DNA of 64,000 nucleotides from positions 62,001 to 126,000 of the forward strand of contig BOKV01000002.1 of NCBI GenBank assembly GCA_016861165.1, in the 5' to 3' direction. This document shows, in pieces, positions 9,390 to 18,665 of the stretch; the stretch's first letter is position 1; each line of letters starts with the position of its first letter. A program made the translations under genes and the position numbers. Under the pieces are notes generated by a model. It ran no database searches. It was not told where the DNA came from and saw nothing but the letters and a program-made list of their open reading frames with translations. The stretch is from Alphaproteobacteria bacterium. Lineage in GTDB: Bacteria > Pseudomonadota > Alphaproteobacteria > Rhizobiales > Rhizobiaceae.

Positions 9390-10886
9390 ATGAAGCAGTA
9401 CGGCCACTACATCAATGGCGAGATGGTCGCCGGCGCGAGCGGCCGCGCCGCCGACGTGTGGATGCCGATGACCGGCGAGGTGCAGGCGCGCGTCGCGCTG
9501 GCCGGCGCCGACGAGGTTGGCGCCGCCGTCGCCGCCGCCAAGGCGGCCCAGCCTGGCTGGGCGGCCATGAACCCGCAGCGGCGTGCCCGTGTGCTGATGA
9601 AGTTCCTCGACCTCGCCCACCAGGAGTACGACGCGCTCGCCGAACTGCTTGCCCGCGAGCATGGCAAGACCATCGCCGACGCCAAGGGCGACATCCAGCG
9701 CGGGCTCGAAGTGGTCGAGTTCTGCATCGGCGCGCCGCATCTGATGAAGGGCGAATACACCGATGGCGCCGGCCCCGGCATCGACGTCTACTCGATGCGC
9801 CAGCCGCTCGGCGTCGTCGCCGGCATCACCCCGTTCAACTTCCCGGCGATGATCCCGCTGTGGAAGATGGGGCCGGCGCTCGCCTGCGGCAACGCCTATG
9901 TGCTCAAGCCCTCCGAGCGCGACCCCGGCGTGCCGCTGCGGCTGGCCGAACTGTTCGCCGAGGCCGGCCTGCCCAGGGGCGTGCTCAACGTCGTCAACGG
10001 CGACAAGGTGGCGGTCGACGCCATCCTTGACCATCCCGACATCGCCGCCGTCGGCTTCGTCGGCTCGACCCCGATCGCCCACTACATCTATTCGCGCGCC
10101 ACCGCCAACGGCAAGCGCGCCCAGTGCTTTGGCGGCGCCAAGAACCACATGATCGTCATGCCCGACGCCGACATGGACCAGGCCGTCGACGCGCTGATCG
10201 GCGCCGGCTACGGCTCGGCCGGCGAACGCTGCATGGCGATTTCGGTTGCCGTGCCGGTCGGCAAGGAGACCGCCGACCGCCTGGTCGAGAAGCTCATTCC
10301 CCGTGTCGAAAGCCTCAAGGTCGGCCCGTCGACCGATTCGAGCGCCGATTTCGGCCCGCTGGTCACGCCCGAGGCGCTGGCGCGCGTCAAGGGCTATGTC
10401 GATCTGGGTGTCCAGGAAGGCGCCAAGCTGCTGGTCGACGGCCGCGGCTTCAGGATGCAGGGCTACGAGAACGGCTTCTACATGGGCGGCTGCCTGTTCG
10501 ACGAGGTCACCCCGCAGATGCGCATCTACAAAGAGGAGATCTTCGGACCCGTGCTGTCGGTCGTGCGGGCGAAGAACTACGAGGAGGCGATCCGCCTGCC
10601 GAACGATCACCAATACGGCAACGGCGTCGCCATCTTCACCCGCGACGGCGACGCGGCACGCGATTTCGCCAGCCGCGTGCAGGTCGGCATGGTCGGCGTC
10701 AACGTGCCGATCCCGGTGCCGATCGCCTACTACACCTTCGGCGGCTGGAAGGGCTCGGGCTTCGGCGACCTCAACCAGCACGGGCCGGACGCCTTCCGCT
10801 TCTACACCAAGACCAAGACGGTCACCTCGCGCTGGCCGTCGGGCATCAAGGATGGCGCCGACTTCGTCATCCCGACCATGAACTGA
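9390..10886 (+). CDS. mmsA: CoA-acylating methylmalonate-semialdehyde dehydrogenase
   Basis: KQYGHYINGEMV..., GITPFNFPAMIPLWKMGPALACGN, GSAGERCMAIS catalytic Cys region. Confidence 0.93.
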   Translation: MKQYGHYINGEMVAGASGRAADVWMPMTGEVQARVALAGADEVGAAVAAAKAAQPGWAAMNPQRRARVLMKFLDLAHQEYDALAELLAREHGKTIADAKGDIQRGLEVVEFCIGAPHLMKGEYTDGAGPGIDVYSMRQPLGVVAGITPFNFPAMIPLWKMGPALACGNAYVLKPSERDPGVPLRLAELFAEAGLPRGVLNVVNGDKVAVDAILDHPDIAAVGFVGSTPIAHYIYSRATANGKRAQCFGGAKNHMIVMPDADMDQAVDALIGAGYGSAGERCMAISVAVPVGKETADRLVEKLIPRVESLKVGPSTDSSADFGPLVTPEALARVKGYVDLGVQEGAKLLVDGRGFRMQGYENGFYMGGCLFDEVTPQMRIYKEEIFGPVLSVVRAKNYEEAIRLPNDHQYGNGVAIFTRDGDAARDFASRVQVGMVGVNVPIPVPIAYYTFGGWKGSGFGDLNQHGPDAFRFYTKTKTVTSRWPSGIKDGADFVIPTMN

Positions 10887-10891
10887 TCGCT

Positions 10892-10921
10892 GACAGGGGG
10901 CCGCCGGCGCGGCCCCCTGTC
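10892..10921. repeat. Perfect 13-bp hairpin in the mmsA-acd intergenic region
   Basis: GACAGGGGGCCGC-CGGC-GCGGCCCCCTGTC; no T-tract follows. Confidence 0.8.
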
Positions 10922-10948
10922 GCGGTTGCTGGCCCGGAGGAGCCGGAC

Positions 10949-12091
10949 ATGGATTTCGCGCTGGGCGAGGAGCGGCTGGCCATTCAGGCGATGGCACGTG
11001 CCTTCGCCGACGAGAAGCTGGCGCCCCGCGCCATCGAATGGGACGAGACCGGACACTTTCCCGAGGACGTGGTGCGCTCGGCCGGCGAACTGGGCCTTGC
11101 CGGCATCTATGTGCGCGAGGATGTCGGCGGCTCGGGCCTCGGCCGGCTCGACGCGGCGCTGATCTTCGAGGCGCTCGCCCATGGCTGCCCGTCGATCGCC
11201 GCCTTCATCTCCATCCACAACATGTGCGCCTGGATGATCGATACCTTCGGCACCGACGAGCAGCGCCGCAAATGGCTGCCGCGGCTGTGCGCGATGGAGC
11301 TGATCACCTCCTACTGTCTGACCGAGCCCGGCGCCGGCTCCGACGCCGCCGCCCTGCGCACGCGGGCCGCGCGCGACGGCAACCAGTGGAAGCTCAACGG
11401 CACCAAGGCGTTCATCTCCGGCGGTGGCCGCTCCGACCTCTACCTCGTCATGGCGCGCACCGGCGAGGACGGGCCGCGCGGCGTCTCGGCGCTGCTGGTC
11501 GAGGCCGGCACGTCCGGCCTGTCCTTCGGCGCGAACGAACGCAAGATGGGCTGGAAGGCGCAGCCCACCGCGCAGGTCCAGTTCGACGACTGCAAGGTGC
11601 CGGCCGATCACCTGGTCGGAGAGGAGGGTAAGGGTTTCCGCTACGCCATGGCCGGCCTCGACGGCGGCCGCCTCAACATCGCGGCTTCAGCGCTCGGCGC
11701 AGCCCAGGCCGCGCTCGACAAGGCGCTCGCCTATGTCAAGGAGCGCAAGGCCTTCGGCCGGCCGATCGCCGATTTCCAGGCACTGCAGTTCCGCCTCGCC
11801 GACATGGAGACCGAGCTGCAGGCGGCGCGCATCTTCCTCTACCAGGCGGCGTGGAAGCTCGACCGCAAGGCGCCCGACGCGACCAAATACTGCGCCATGG
11901 CCAAGCGCCTCGTCACCGACACCGCCTTCAGGGTCGCCAACGACGCGCTGCAGCTGCATGGCGGCTACGGCTATCTCGCCGATTTCGGCGTCGAGAAGAT
12001 CGTGCGCGACCTGCGCGTCCACCAGATACTGGAAGGCACCAACGAGATCATGCGCGTCATCGTCGCGCGCCACCTGCTGGCGGAGGCGTGA
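10949..12091 (+). CDS. Acyl-CoA dehydrogenase, probable isobutyryl-CoA dehydrogenase
   Basis: MDFALGEERLAIQAMARAFADEKLAP..., SYCLTEPGAGSDAA, LQLHGGYGYLADFGVEKIVRDLRVHQILEGTNEIMR; valine-degradation context. Confidence 0.88.
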   Translation: MDFALGEERLAIQAMARAFADEKLAPRAIEWDETGHFPEDVVRSAGELGLAGIYVREDVGGSGLGRLDAALIFEALAHGCPSIAAFISIHNMCAWMIDTFGTDEQRRKWLPRLCAMELITSYCLTEPGAGSDAAALRTRAARDGNQWKLNGTKAFISGGGRSDLYLVMARTGEDGPRGVSALLVEAGTSGLSFGANERKMGWKAQPTAQVQFDDCKVPADHLVGEEGKGFRYAMAGLDGGRLNIAASALGAAQAALDKALAYVKERKAFGRPIADFQALQFRLADMETELQAARIFLYQAAWKLDRKAPDATKYCAMAKRLVTDTAFRVANDALQLHGGYGYLADFGVEKIVRDLRVHQILEGTNEIMRVIVARHLLAEA

Positions 12092-13131
12092 TGGGAGCGG
12101 CCCAAGACATCCGCATCCGCCGCGACGGCAGGGCCGGACGCATCACGCTCGCCCGGCCGGCGGCGCTCAACGCGCTGACCTACGACATGGCGATGGCGAT
12201 CGAGGCGGCACTGGCGCAATGGCGCGATGACGACCGCGTGGCTCTCGTCATTATCGACGGCGAGGGCGAGCGCGCCTTCTGCGCCGGTGGCGACATCGAG
12301 GCGCTCTACCGTGCCGGCCGCGCCGGCGATTTCGCCTTCGGCCGCCGTTTCTGGCAGGACGAATACCGCATGAACGCCGCCATCGCCGAATACGCCAAGC
12401 CCTATATCGCCTTCCTGCACGGCTTCGTCATGGGCGGCGGCGTCGGCATCGGCTGCCACGGCTCGCACCGCATCGTCTGCGAGTCGAGCCGGCTTGCCAT
12501 GCCCGAATGCGGCATCGGCCTCATCCCCGATGTCGGCGGCAGCTACCTGCTGGCGCACGCGCCGGGGCAGCTCGGCCCCTATCTCGGCCTGACCGGCCAG
12601 CGCATGGACGCCGCCGACGCCATCGTCGCCGGTTTCGCCGACGCTTTCGTGCCCGCGGTCGAGTGGGAGGCGCTGAAGGCAGCGCTCTGCGCCACCGGCG
12701 ATGTCGCCACCATCGACGGCTTCAGGCGGGCGGATCGCGGCGGCACTCTCGCCGCCCGGCGCACGGAAGTCGACCGCTTCTTCTCGCTTGCCTCGGCGAT
12801 CGATTGCGTGCGCGCGCTCGAGGCCGACGGTTCGCCATGGGCCGCCGAGACGGCGGCGGCGATCCGCCGCGGCTGCCCGCTGTCGGTCGCCTGCACCTTC
12901 GAACTGGTGCGCATGGCGCGCAAGGCGGCCAGCGTGCGCGAGGCGCTGGCGCTGGAACTGCGCTTCACCTGGCGATCGATGTCGGACGGCGAGTTCCTCG
13001 AGGGCGTGCGCGCCCAGATCATCGACAAGGACCGCAAGCCCCAGTGGCGGACACCGCGTCTCGAGGACGTCTCCGGCGAGCGGGTCGCGGCGATGCTGGC
13101 GCCGATCGCCGAACTTGCGGCGGCGGATTGA
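12091..13131 (+). CDS. Enoyl-CoA hydratase/isomerase family, probable 3-hydroxyisobutyryl-CoA hydrolase
   Basis: RPAALNALTYDMAMAIEAAL, FCAGGDIEALY, MGGGVGIGCHGSHRIV, MPECGIGLIPDVGGSY; ATGA overlap with the upstream gene. Confidence 0.88.
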   Translation: MGAAQDIRIRRDGRAGRITLARPAALNALTYDMAMAIEAALAQWRDDDRVALVIIDGEGERAFCAGGDIEALYRAGRAGDFAFGRRFWQDEYRMNAAIAEYAKPYIAFLHGFVMGGGVGIGCHGSHRIVCESSRLAMPECGIGLIPDVGGSYLLAHAPGQLGPYLGLTGQRMDAADAIVAGFADAFVPAVEWEALKAALCATGDVATIDGFRRADRGGTLAARRTEVDRFFSLASAIDCVRALEADGSPWAAETAAAIRRGCPLSVACTFELVRMARKAASVREALALELRFTWRSMSDGEFLEGVRAQIIDKDRKPQWRTPRLEDVSGERVAAMLAPIAELAAAD

Positions 13132-13143
13132 AGGGAGAAGATC

Positions 13144-14031
13144 ATGGCGGAAATCGGCTTCATCGGGCTCGGCAATATGGGGCTGCCGATGGCGGCCAAT
13201 CTGGTCAAGGCGGGCCACGTGGTGACGGGTTTCGATACCGTGGCCGCAGCGCTTGAAAAGGCGCGCGCCGCCGGCATCGCCATTGCCGGCACCGCCGCCG
13301 GCGCGGCCGCCGACCGCGACATCGTCGTCACCATGCTGCCCAATGGCGACATCGTGCGCTCCGTCTTCGCCGAGATCGTGCCGGCCGCCCGGCCCGGCAG
13401 CGTCATCGTCGATTCCTCGACCATCGATGTCGCCAGCGCCCGCATCGTCCACGCAATGGCCACCGAGGCCGGGTTGCTCTGCCTCGACGCACCGGTCTCG
13501 GGCGGCGTCGGCGGTGCCGAGGCCGGCACGCTGACCTTCATGGCCGGCGGCTCGCAGGCCGCCCTCGACAGGGCGCGCCCAGCGCTCGAAGTGATGGGCG
13601 GGCGCATCGTTCATTGTGGCGATGGCGGTGCCGGCCAGGCCGCCAAGATCTGCAACAACATGCTGCTCGGCATTTCCATGATCGGCACGTGCGAGGCCTT
13701 CGCGCTTGCCGGCAAGCTCGGCCTGTCGCAGCAGGCGCTGTTCGACGTCATCTCCACCTCCTCCGGCCAGTGCTGGTCGGTCAACACCTATTGCCCGGTG
13801 CCGGGCGTCGGGCCGAAATCGCCGGCCGACAACGACTATCAGCCGGGCTTTGCCGCCGCGCTGATGCTGAAGGACCTCGGGCTCGCCCAGCAGGCAGCCG
13901 AGGCCAGCGGCGCCGCCACGCCGATGGGCCGGCACGCGACCGCCATCTACGAGGCCTTTGTCAAGGCCGGCAATGGCGGCACCGACTTTTCCGGTATCAT
14001 CCGATTTCTCGACCAGGTCAGGGACAGGTGA
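13144..14031 (+). CDS. mmsB: 3-hydroxyisobutyrate dehydrogenase
   Basis: [61 protein letters not shown]. Confidence 0.92.
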   Translation: MAEIGFIGLGNMGLPMAANLVKAGHVVTGFDTVAAALEKARAAGIAIAGTAAGAAADRDIVVTMLPNGDIVRSVFAEIVPAARPGSVIVDSSTIDVASARIVHAMATEAGLLCLDAPVSGGVGGAEAGTLTFMAGGSQAALDRARPALEVMGGRIVHCGDGGAGQAAKICNNMLLGISMIGTCEAFALAGKLGLSQQALFDVISTSSGQCWSVNTYCPVPGVGPKSPADNDYQPGFAAALMLKDLGLAQQAAEASGAATPMGRHATAIYEAFVKAGNGGTDFSGIIRFLDQVRDR

Positions 14032-14033
14032 AC

Positions 14034-14804
14034 ATGAGCGAGGCGATCCTGACCGAGCGGCGCGGCCGCGTCGGCATCATCACCATCAACCGGCCCGAGG
14101 CGCTCAACGCCGTCAACCACGCGGTCATGGCCGGCCTGATCGAGGCGGCGACCGCCTTCGACGCCGATGACGGCATCGGTGCCATCGTGGTGACCGGCGC
14201 CGGCAAGGCCTTCGTCGCCGGCGCCGACATCAAGGAGATGGCCGACAGGTCCTATCTCGACATGTTCATGGCCGACCTGCAGTCCGGCTGGGAACGTTTC
14301 GCCGCGACGCGCACGCCGATGGTCGCCGCCGTCAACGGCTATGCGCTCGGCGGCGGCTGCGAGATCGCCATGATGTGCGACATCGTCATTGCCTCCGAGC
14401 AGGCGAAGTTCGGCCAGCCGGAGATCAAGCTCGGCGTCATACCCGGCTGGGGCGGCACGCAGCGACTGACCAGGGCCATCGGCAAGGCGAAGGCCATGGA
14501 CCTCATCCTGACCGGGCGCATGATGGACGCGGCCGAGGCCGAGCGCGCCGGGCTGGTCGCCCGTGTCGTGCCGGCCGACCGGCTGATGGACGAGGCCATC
14601 GCCGCAGCCGAGGCCATCGCCTCATGGTCGAAGCCATCGACCATGATCGCCAAGGAAGCCGTCAACCGCGCCTTCGAGACGTCGCTGGCCGAGGGCATCC
14701 GCTTCGAGCGGCGCGTGTTCTATTCGTTGTTCGCCACCGCCGACCAGAAGGAAGGCATGGCGGCCTTCGCCGAGAAGCGCAAGCCGGAATTCAAGCACCG
14801 CTGA
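14034..14804 (+). CDS. Enoyl-CoA hydratase
   Basis: [74 protein letters not shown]. Confidence 0.9.
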   Translation: MSEAILTERRGRVGIITINRPEALNAVNHAVMAGLIEAATAFDADDGIGAIVVTGAGKAFVAGADIKEMADRSYLDMFMADLQSGWERFAATRTPMVAAVNGYALGGGCEIAMMCDIVIASEQAKFGQPEIKLGVIPGWGGTQRLTRAIGKAKAMDLILTGRMMDAAEAERAGLVARVVPADRLMDEAIAAAEAIASWSKPSTMIAKEAVNRAFETSLAEGIRFERRVFYSLFATADQKEGMAAFAEKRKPEFKHR

Positions 14805-14820
14805 ACGGGAGGTTCGCACC

Positions 14821-15996
14821 ATGTCCGACCCCATCGTCATCGCCGGCGCCGCCCGCACGCCCATGGGCGGCTTCCAGGGCGAATTGGCGGGCCTGACCGC
14901 CGCTGCTCTCGGCGGTGCCGCCATCGCCGCGGCGCTGAACGACGCCGGCGCCAGGACGGCCGACGAGGTGCTGATGGGCAACGTACTGCCGGCCGGCCAG
15001 GGCCAGGCGCCGGCCCGCCAGGCCGCCTTTGCCGCCGGGCTGGCCAAGGACGTGCCGGCGACCACGCTCAACAAGATGTGTGGCTCGGGCATGAAGGCGG
15101 TGATGATCGCCCATGATCAGCTCATCGCCGGCAATGGCGCCGTCATCGTCGCCGGCGGCATGGAGTCGATGACCAACGCCCCCTACCTGCTGCCCAAGAT
15201 GCGCGCCGGCGCCCGCCTCGGCCACACGGACGTCAAGGACCACATGTTCCTCGACGGGCTCGAGGACGCTTATGACAAGGGCCGCCTGATGGGCACCTTC
15301 GCCGAGGACTGCGCGGAGAAGTACCAGTTCACCCGCGAGGACCAGGACGCCTATGCGCTGCGCTCTCTGCACGGCGCGCTCGACACCCAGGCGCAGGGCC
15401 GCTTCGCCCGCGAGATCGCGCCGGTGACGATCAAGGGCCGCGACGGCGAACTGGTGATCGGTTCCGATGAACAGCCGCGCAAGGCGCGGCCCGACAAGAT
15501 CCCGCAGCTCAAGCCCGCCTTCCGCAAGGACGGCACGGTGACGGCGGCCAATTCCTCCTCGATCTCCGATGGGGCCGCGGCGCTGGTGCTGGCGCGGGCC
15601 GGCGAGGCGGAACGGCGCGGCCTCAATGTCCGCGCCCGCATCCTCGGCCATGCCAGCCACGCCCAGGAGCCGGGCTGGTTCACCACCGCGCCGGTATTCG
15701 CCATGGGCAAGCTGCTGGAGCGGCTCGGCTGGACGGTCGACGACGTCGATCTGTGGGAAATCAACGAGGCCTTCGCCGTGGTGCCGATGGCGGCCGAGCG
15801 CGAGATGGGCATCCCGCGCGAGAAACTGAACATCCATGGCGGCGCCTGCGCGCTTGGCCACCCGATCGGCGCCTCCGGTGCCCGCATCCTGGTGACGCTG
15901 CTGAACGCGCTGGAGACGCACGGGCTCAGGCGCGGCATGGCCGGCATCTGCATCGGCGGCGGCGAGGCGACGGCCGTGGCGATCGAGCTGGCGTAA
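14821..15996 (+). CDS. Acetyl-CoA C-acyltransferase (thiolase)
   Basis: [12 protein letters not shown] active-site Cys, [31 protein letters not shown]. Confidence 0.93.
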   Translation: MSDPIVIAGAARTPMGGFQGELAGLTAAALGGAAIAAALNDAGARTADEVLMGNVLPAGQGQAPARQAAFAAGLAKDVPATTLNKMCGSGMKAVMIAHDQLIAGNGAVIVAGGMESMTNAPYLLPKMRAGARLGHTDVKDHMFLDGLEDAYDKGRLMGTFAEDCAEKYQFTREDQDAYALRSLHGALDTQAQGRFAREIAPVTIKGRDGELVIGSDEQPRKARPDKIPQLKPAFRKDGTVTAANSSSISDGAAALVLARAGEAERRGLNVRARILGHASHAQEPGWFTTAPVFAMGKLLERLGWTVDDVDLWEINEAFAVVPMAAEREMGIPREKLNIHGGACALGHPIGASGARILVTLLNALETHGLRRGMAGICIGGGEATAVAIELA

Positions 15997-16015
15997 CGGA
16001 GGGGCGGGGCCGAGC

Positions 16016-17548
16016 ATGCATGAAATCCTCGAGGAACTGGATCGGCGGCGGGAGCAGGCGCGGCTCGGCGGCGGGCCGAAGCGGATCGAGGCCCAGCACG
16101 CCAAGGGCAAGCTGACGGCGCGCGAGCGCATCGAGCTGCTGCTCGACGAAGGTTCGTTCGAGGAGTGGGACATGTTCGTCACCCACCGCGCCACCGAGTT
16201 CGGCATGGCCGAGACCAAGCTCGCCGGCGACGGCGTGGTGACCGGCTGGGGCACGATCAACGGCCGCATCGTCTATGTGTTCAGCCAGGACTTCACCGTG
16301 TTCGGCGGCTCGCTGTCGGAGACGCATGCCAGGAAGATCTGCAAGATCATGGACATGGCCATGCGCAACGGCGCGCCGGTGATCGGCCTCAACGATTCCG
16401 GCGGCGCCCGCATCCAGGAAGGGGTGGCCTCGCTGGGCGGCTATGCCGATGTCTTCCAGGCCAATGTGCTGGCCTCCGGCGTCGTGCCGCAGATCTCGCT
16501 GATCATGGGTCCGTGCGCCGGCGGCGCCGTCTATTCGCCGGCGATGACGGACTTCATCTTCATGGTGCGCGACACCTCCTACATGTTCGTGACCGGCCCG
16601 GACGTGGTCAAGACCGTCACCAACGAGATCGTCACCGCCGAGGAACTGGGCGGCGCGCGCACCCACACCACCAAATCCTCGGTGGCCGACGCCGCCTTCG
16701 ACAACGATGTCGAGGCGCTCGCCTGCCTGCGCCGGTTCTTCGACTTCCTGCCCCTGAACAACCGCGAGAAGCCGCCGCAGCGGCCGTTCTTCGACACGGC
16801 CGAACGCATCGACTATTCGCTCGACACGCTGATCCCGGACAACCCCAACAAGCCCTACGACATGAAGGAGCTGATCGTGAAGGTCGCCGACGAGGGCGAC
16901 TTCTTCGAACTGCAGGAGGACTACGCCCGCAACATCGTCATCGGCTTCATCCGCATCGAGGGCTCGACCGTCGGCGTCGTCGCCAACCAGCCGCTGGTGC
17001 TGGCCGGCTGCCTCGACATCGCCTCCTCGCGCAAGGCGGCCCGCTTTGTGCGCTTCTGCGACGCCTTCTCGATCCCGATCCTGACCCTGGTCGACGTGCC
17101 CGGCTTCCTGCCCGGCACCGCCCAGGAATATGGCGGCGTCATCAAGCACGGCGCCAAGCTTCTGTTCGCCTATGGCGAGGCAACCGTGCCGAAGGTGACG
17201 GTGATCACCCGCAAGGCCTATGGCGGCGCCTACGACGTCATGGCGTCCAAGCACCTGCGCGGCGATGTCAACTATGCCTGGCCGTCGGCCGAGATCGCCG
17301 TCATGGGCGCCAAGGGCGCGGTGGAAATCCTCTACCGCGCCGAATTGGCCGACAGGGACAGAATAGCGCGCCGCACGGCCGACTACGAGAAGCGCTTCGC
17401 CAACCCGTTCGTCGCCGCCGAGATGGGCTTCATCGACGACGTCATCATGCCGCACTCGACCCGGAGGCGCGTCGCCCGGGCGTTTGCCTCATTGAAGAAC
17501 AAGGACCTCAAAAACCCCTGGAAGAAGCACGACAACATCCCGCTGTGA
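16016..17548 (+). CDS. pccB: Propionyl-CoA carboxylase beta chain
   Basis: [19 protein letters not shown]..., [52 protein letters not shown]. Confidence 0.94.
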   Translation: MHEILEELDRRREQARLGGGPKRIEAQHAKGKLTARERIELLLDEGSFEEWDMFVTHRATEFGMAETKLAGDGVVTGWGTINGRIVYVFSQDFTVFGGSLSETHARKICKIMDMAMRNGAPVIGLNDSGGARIQEGVASLGGYADVFQANVLASGVVPQISLIMGPCAGGAVYSPAMTDFIFMVRDTSYMFVTGPDVVKTVTNEIVTAEELGGARTHTTKSSVADAAFDNDVEALACLRRFFDFLPLNNREKPPQRPFFDTAERIDYSLDTLIPDNPNKPYDMKELIVKVADEGDFFELQEDYARNIVIGFIRIEGSTVGVVANQPLVLAGCLDIASSRKAARFVRFCDAFSIPILTLVDVPGFLPGTAQEYGGVIKHGAKLLFAYGEATVPKVTVITRKAYGGAYDVMASKHLRGDVNYAWPSAEIAVMGAKGAVEILYRAELADRDRIARRTADYEKRFANPFVAAEMGFIDDVIMPHSTRRRVARAFASLKNKDLKNPWKKHDNIPL

Positions 17549-17559
17549 GGGTAAGCACT

Positions 17560-18177
17560 ATGACCGCAGATGAATTAGACAAGGATTTTAATGAGCTACT
17601 AAATACCCAAGGCTTCGGCTTTCTCAAAGTCGAGGGGGTCGGTAAGGGCAAGAAGGGCGCCTTTGCTTCGGTTACGCTCAAGCTGGATCGGAGTATCGAC
17701 GCAAAACTTCTAGAGCGCGCGATTCAAGCGAATGACGAAGTCACAACGATATTGTTGTTTGGGTTAGAAATAGAGCACCAACTCTCTTTATTTCTTACAG
17801 GACTTATCGGTAAGCTCCCTGAAAATGCGAATTTTCATACTCTTACACTACTACTTAAAGGAGTGCGGTTCGATAACGATATCTATACAGTTGTAGACGG
17901 TTTCCGCCGCCTGAGGAACAAGTTCGCGCACGATAAAGGTGCGTCGTTGGTGCAATGCACGAAAATTGTAGACGCTATTTTGCAATGTGAACCGCCGACG
18001 CCGATGGATCAGCCCTTAAATCGAGTAAACAACCAGGATATTTCCGCTTATCCTACGATATCCAAATTGGCGATATTTGCCAACCTAGCCGTATTATTTC
18101 TTGCCAGCGCTACTCAAATCTACTCGTTTCCCAAGCCTGTTAAACGCGTGCTTCTAACAACCAGCAAATCTGAATAG
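17560..18177 (+). CDS. Hypothetical protein with RX4H motif (HEPN/MltR-like), atypical composition
   Basis: 205 aa; RRLRNKFAHDKG motif (RNKFAH at 17914-17931); lower GC than flanks; inserted between pccB and pccA. Confidence 0.6.
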   Translation: MTADELDKDFNELLNTQGFGFLKVEGVGKGKKGAFASVTLKLDRSIDAKLLERAIQANDEVTTILLFGLEIEHQLSLFLTGLIGKLPENANFHTLTLLLKGVRFDNDIYTVVDGFRRLRNKFAHDKGASLVQCTKIVDAILQCEPPTPMDQPLNRVNNQDISAYPTISKLAIFANLAVLFLASATQIYSFPKPVKRVLLTTSKSE

Positions 18178-18206
18178 CGCCGCCTTGTCACCGTGGAGAG
18201 GTCAAT

Positions 18207-18353
18207 ATGACTGATCTGGGTCCTTCATTTTGGGACGGTCTCGCTGCACTAGCCACAGTTGCTATTGCAATTGTTACGTATTCTGCTGCGCGCCAAGCGC
18301 AAAAGGCTGCTACTGCGCCCGGCGCCAAACCGCCGGCGGAGGCGGCAGAGTAA
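18207..18353 (+). CDS. Small 48-aa single-TM protein
   Basis: ATG...TAA translates to MTDLGPSFWDGLAALATVAIAIVTYSAARQAQKAATAPGAKPPAEAAE; GGAGAGG upstream; stop overlaps the next ATG (TAATG). Absent from the supplied ORF track. Confidence 0.55.
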   Translation: MTDLGPSFWDGLAALATVAIAIVTYSAARQAQKAATAPGAKPPAEAAE

Positions 18354-18634
18354 TGCGTCGGCACCAGCCCACTCCGGCCGAGCAGCGCGCCGATCACTGG
18401 CGCATGCTGCGCTTTCTCGCGCTCAACGCGGCAATCGGCATGGCCGCCGGCCTCGGCGTGGCGGCGGCGCTGATCCGCCTCGACATTGGCGGGCTCGGCA
18501 CGGCCATCGCCCACGCGGCCAATCCGGCGCTGCCGGTGTTCCTGATCGCCGCGCCGCTGGCGCTGACCTTTGGCGGGGCCGCGGCGGCCTCCGCCATCAT
18601 GCTGATGCCCTATGACGAGAAGGACACGCGCTGA
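18353..18634 (+). CDS. Small membrane protein of the pcc operon
   Basis: MRRHQPTPAEQRADHWRMLRFLALNAAIGMAAGLGVAAALIRLD...; two predicted TM segments; TAATG overlap with the 48-aa ORF. Confidence 0.65.
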   Translation: MRRHQPTPAEQRADHWRMLRFLALNAAIGMAAGLGVAAALIRLDIGGLGTAIAHAANPALPVFLIAAPLALTFGGAAAASAIMLMPYDEKDTR

Positions 18635-18665
18635 GCAGGCGCTGCAACATTTCCCAAGGAAATAG

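Noticed and set aside
8580-10997. 805-aa minus-strand ORF
   Set aside because: Antisense to mmsA and out of frame with the LysR gene; low-complexity high-GC artefact.
11971-13935. 654-aa minus-strand ORF
   Set aside because: Antisense to the well-supported hydrolase and mmsB genes; no family motifs.
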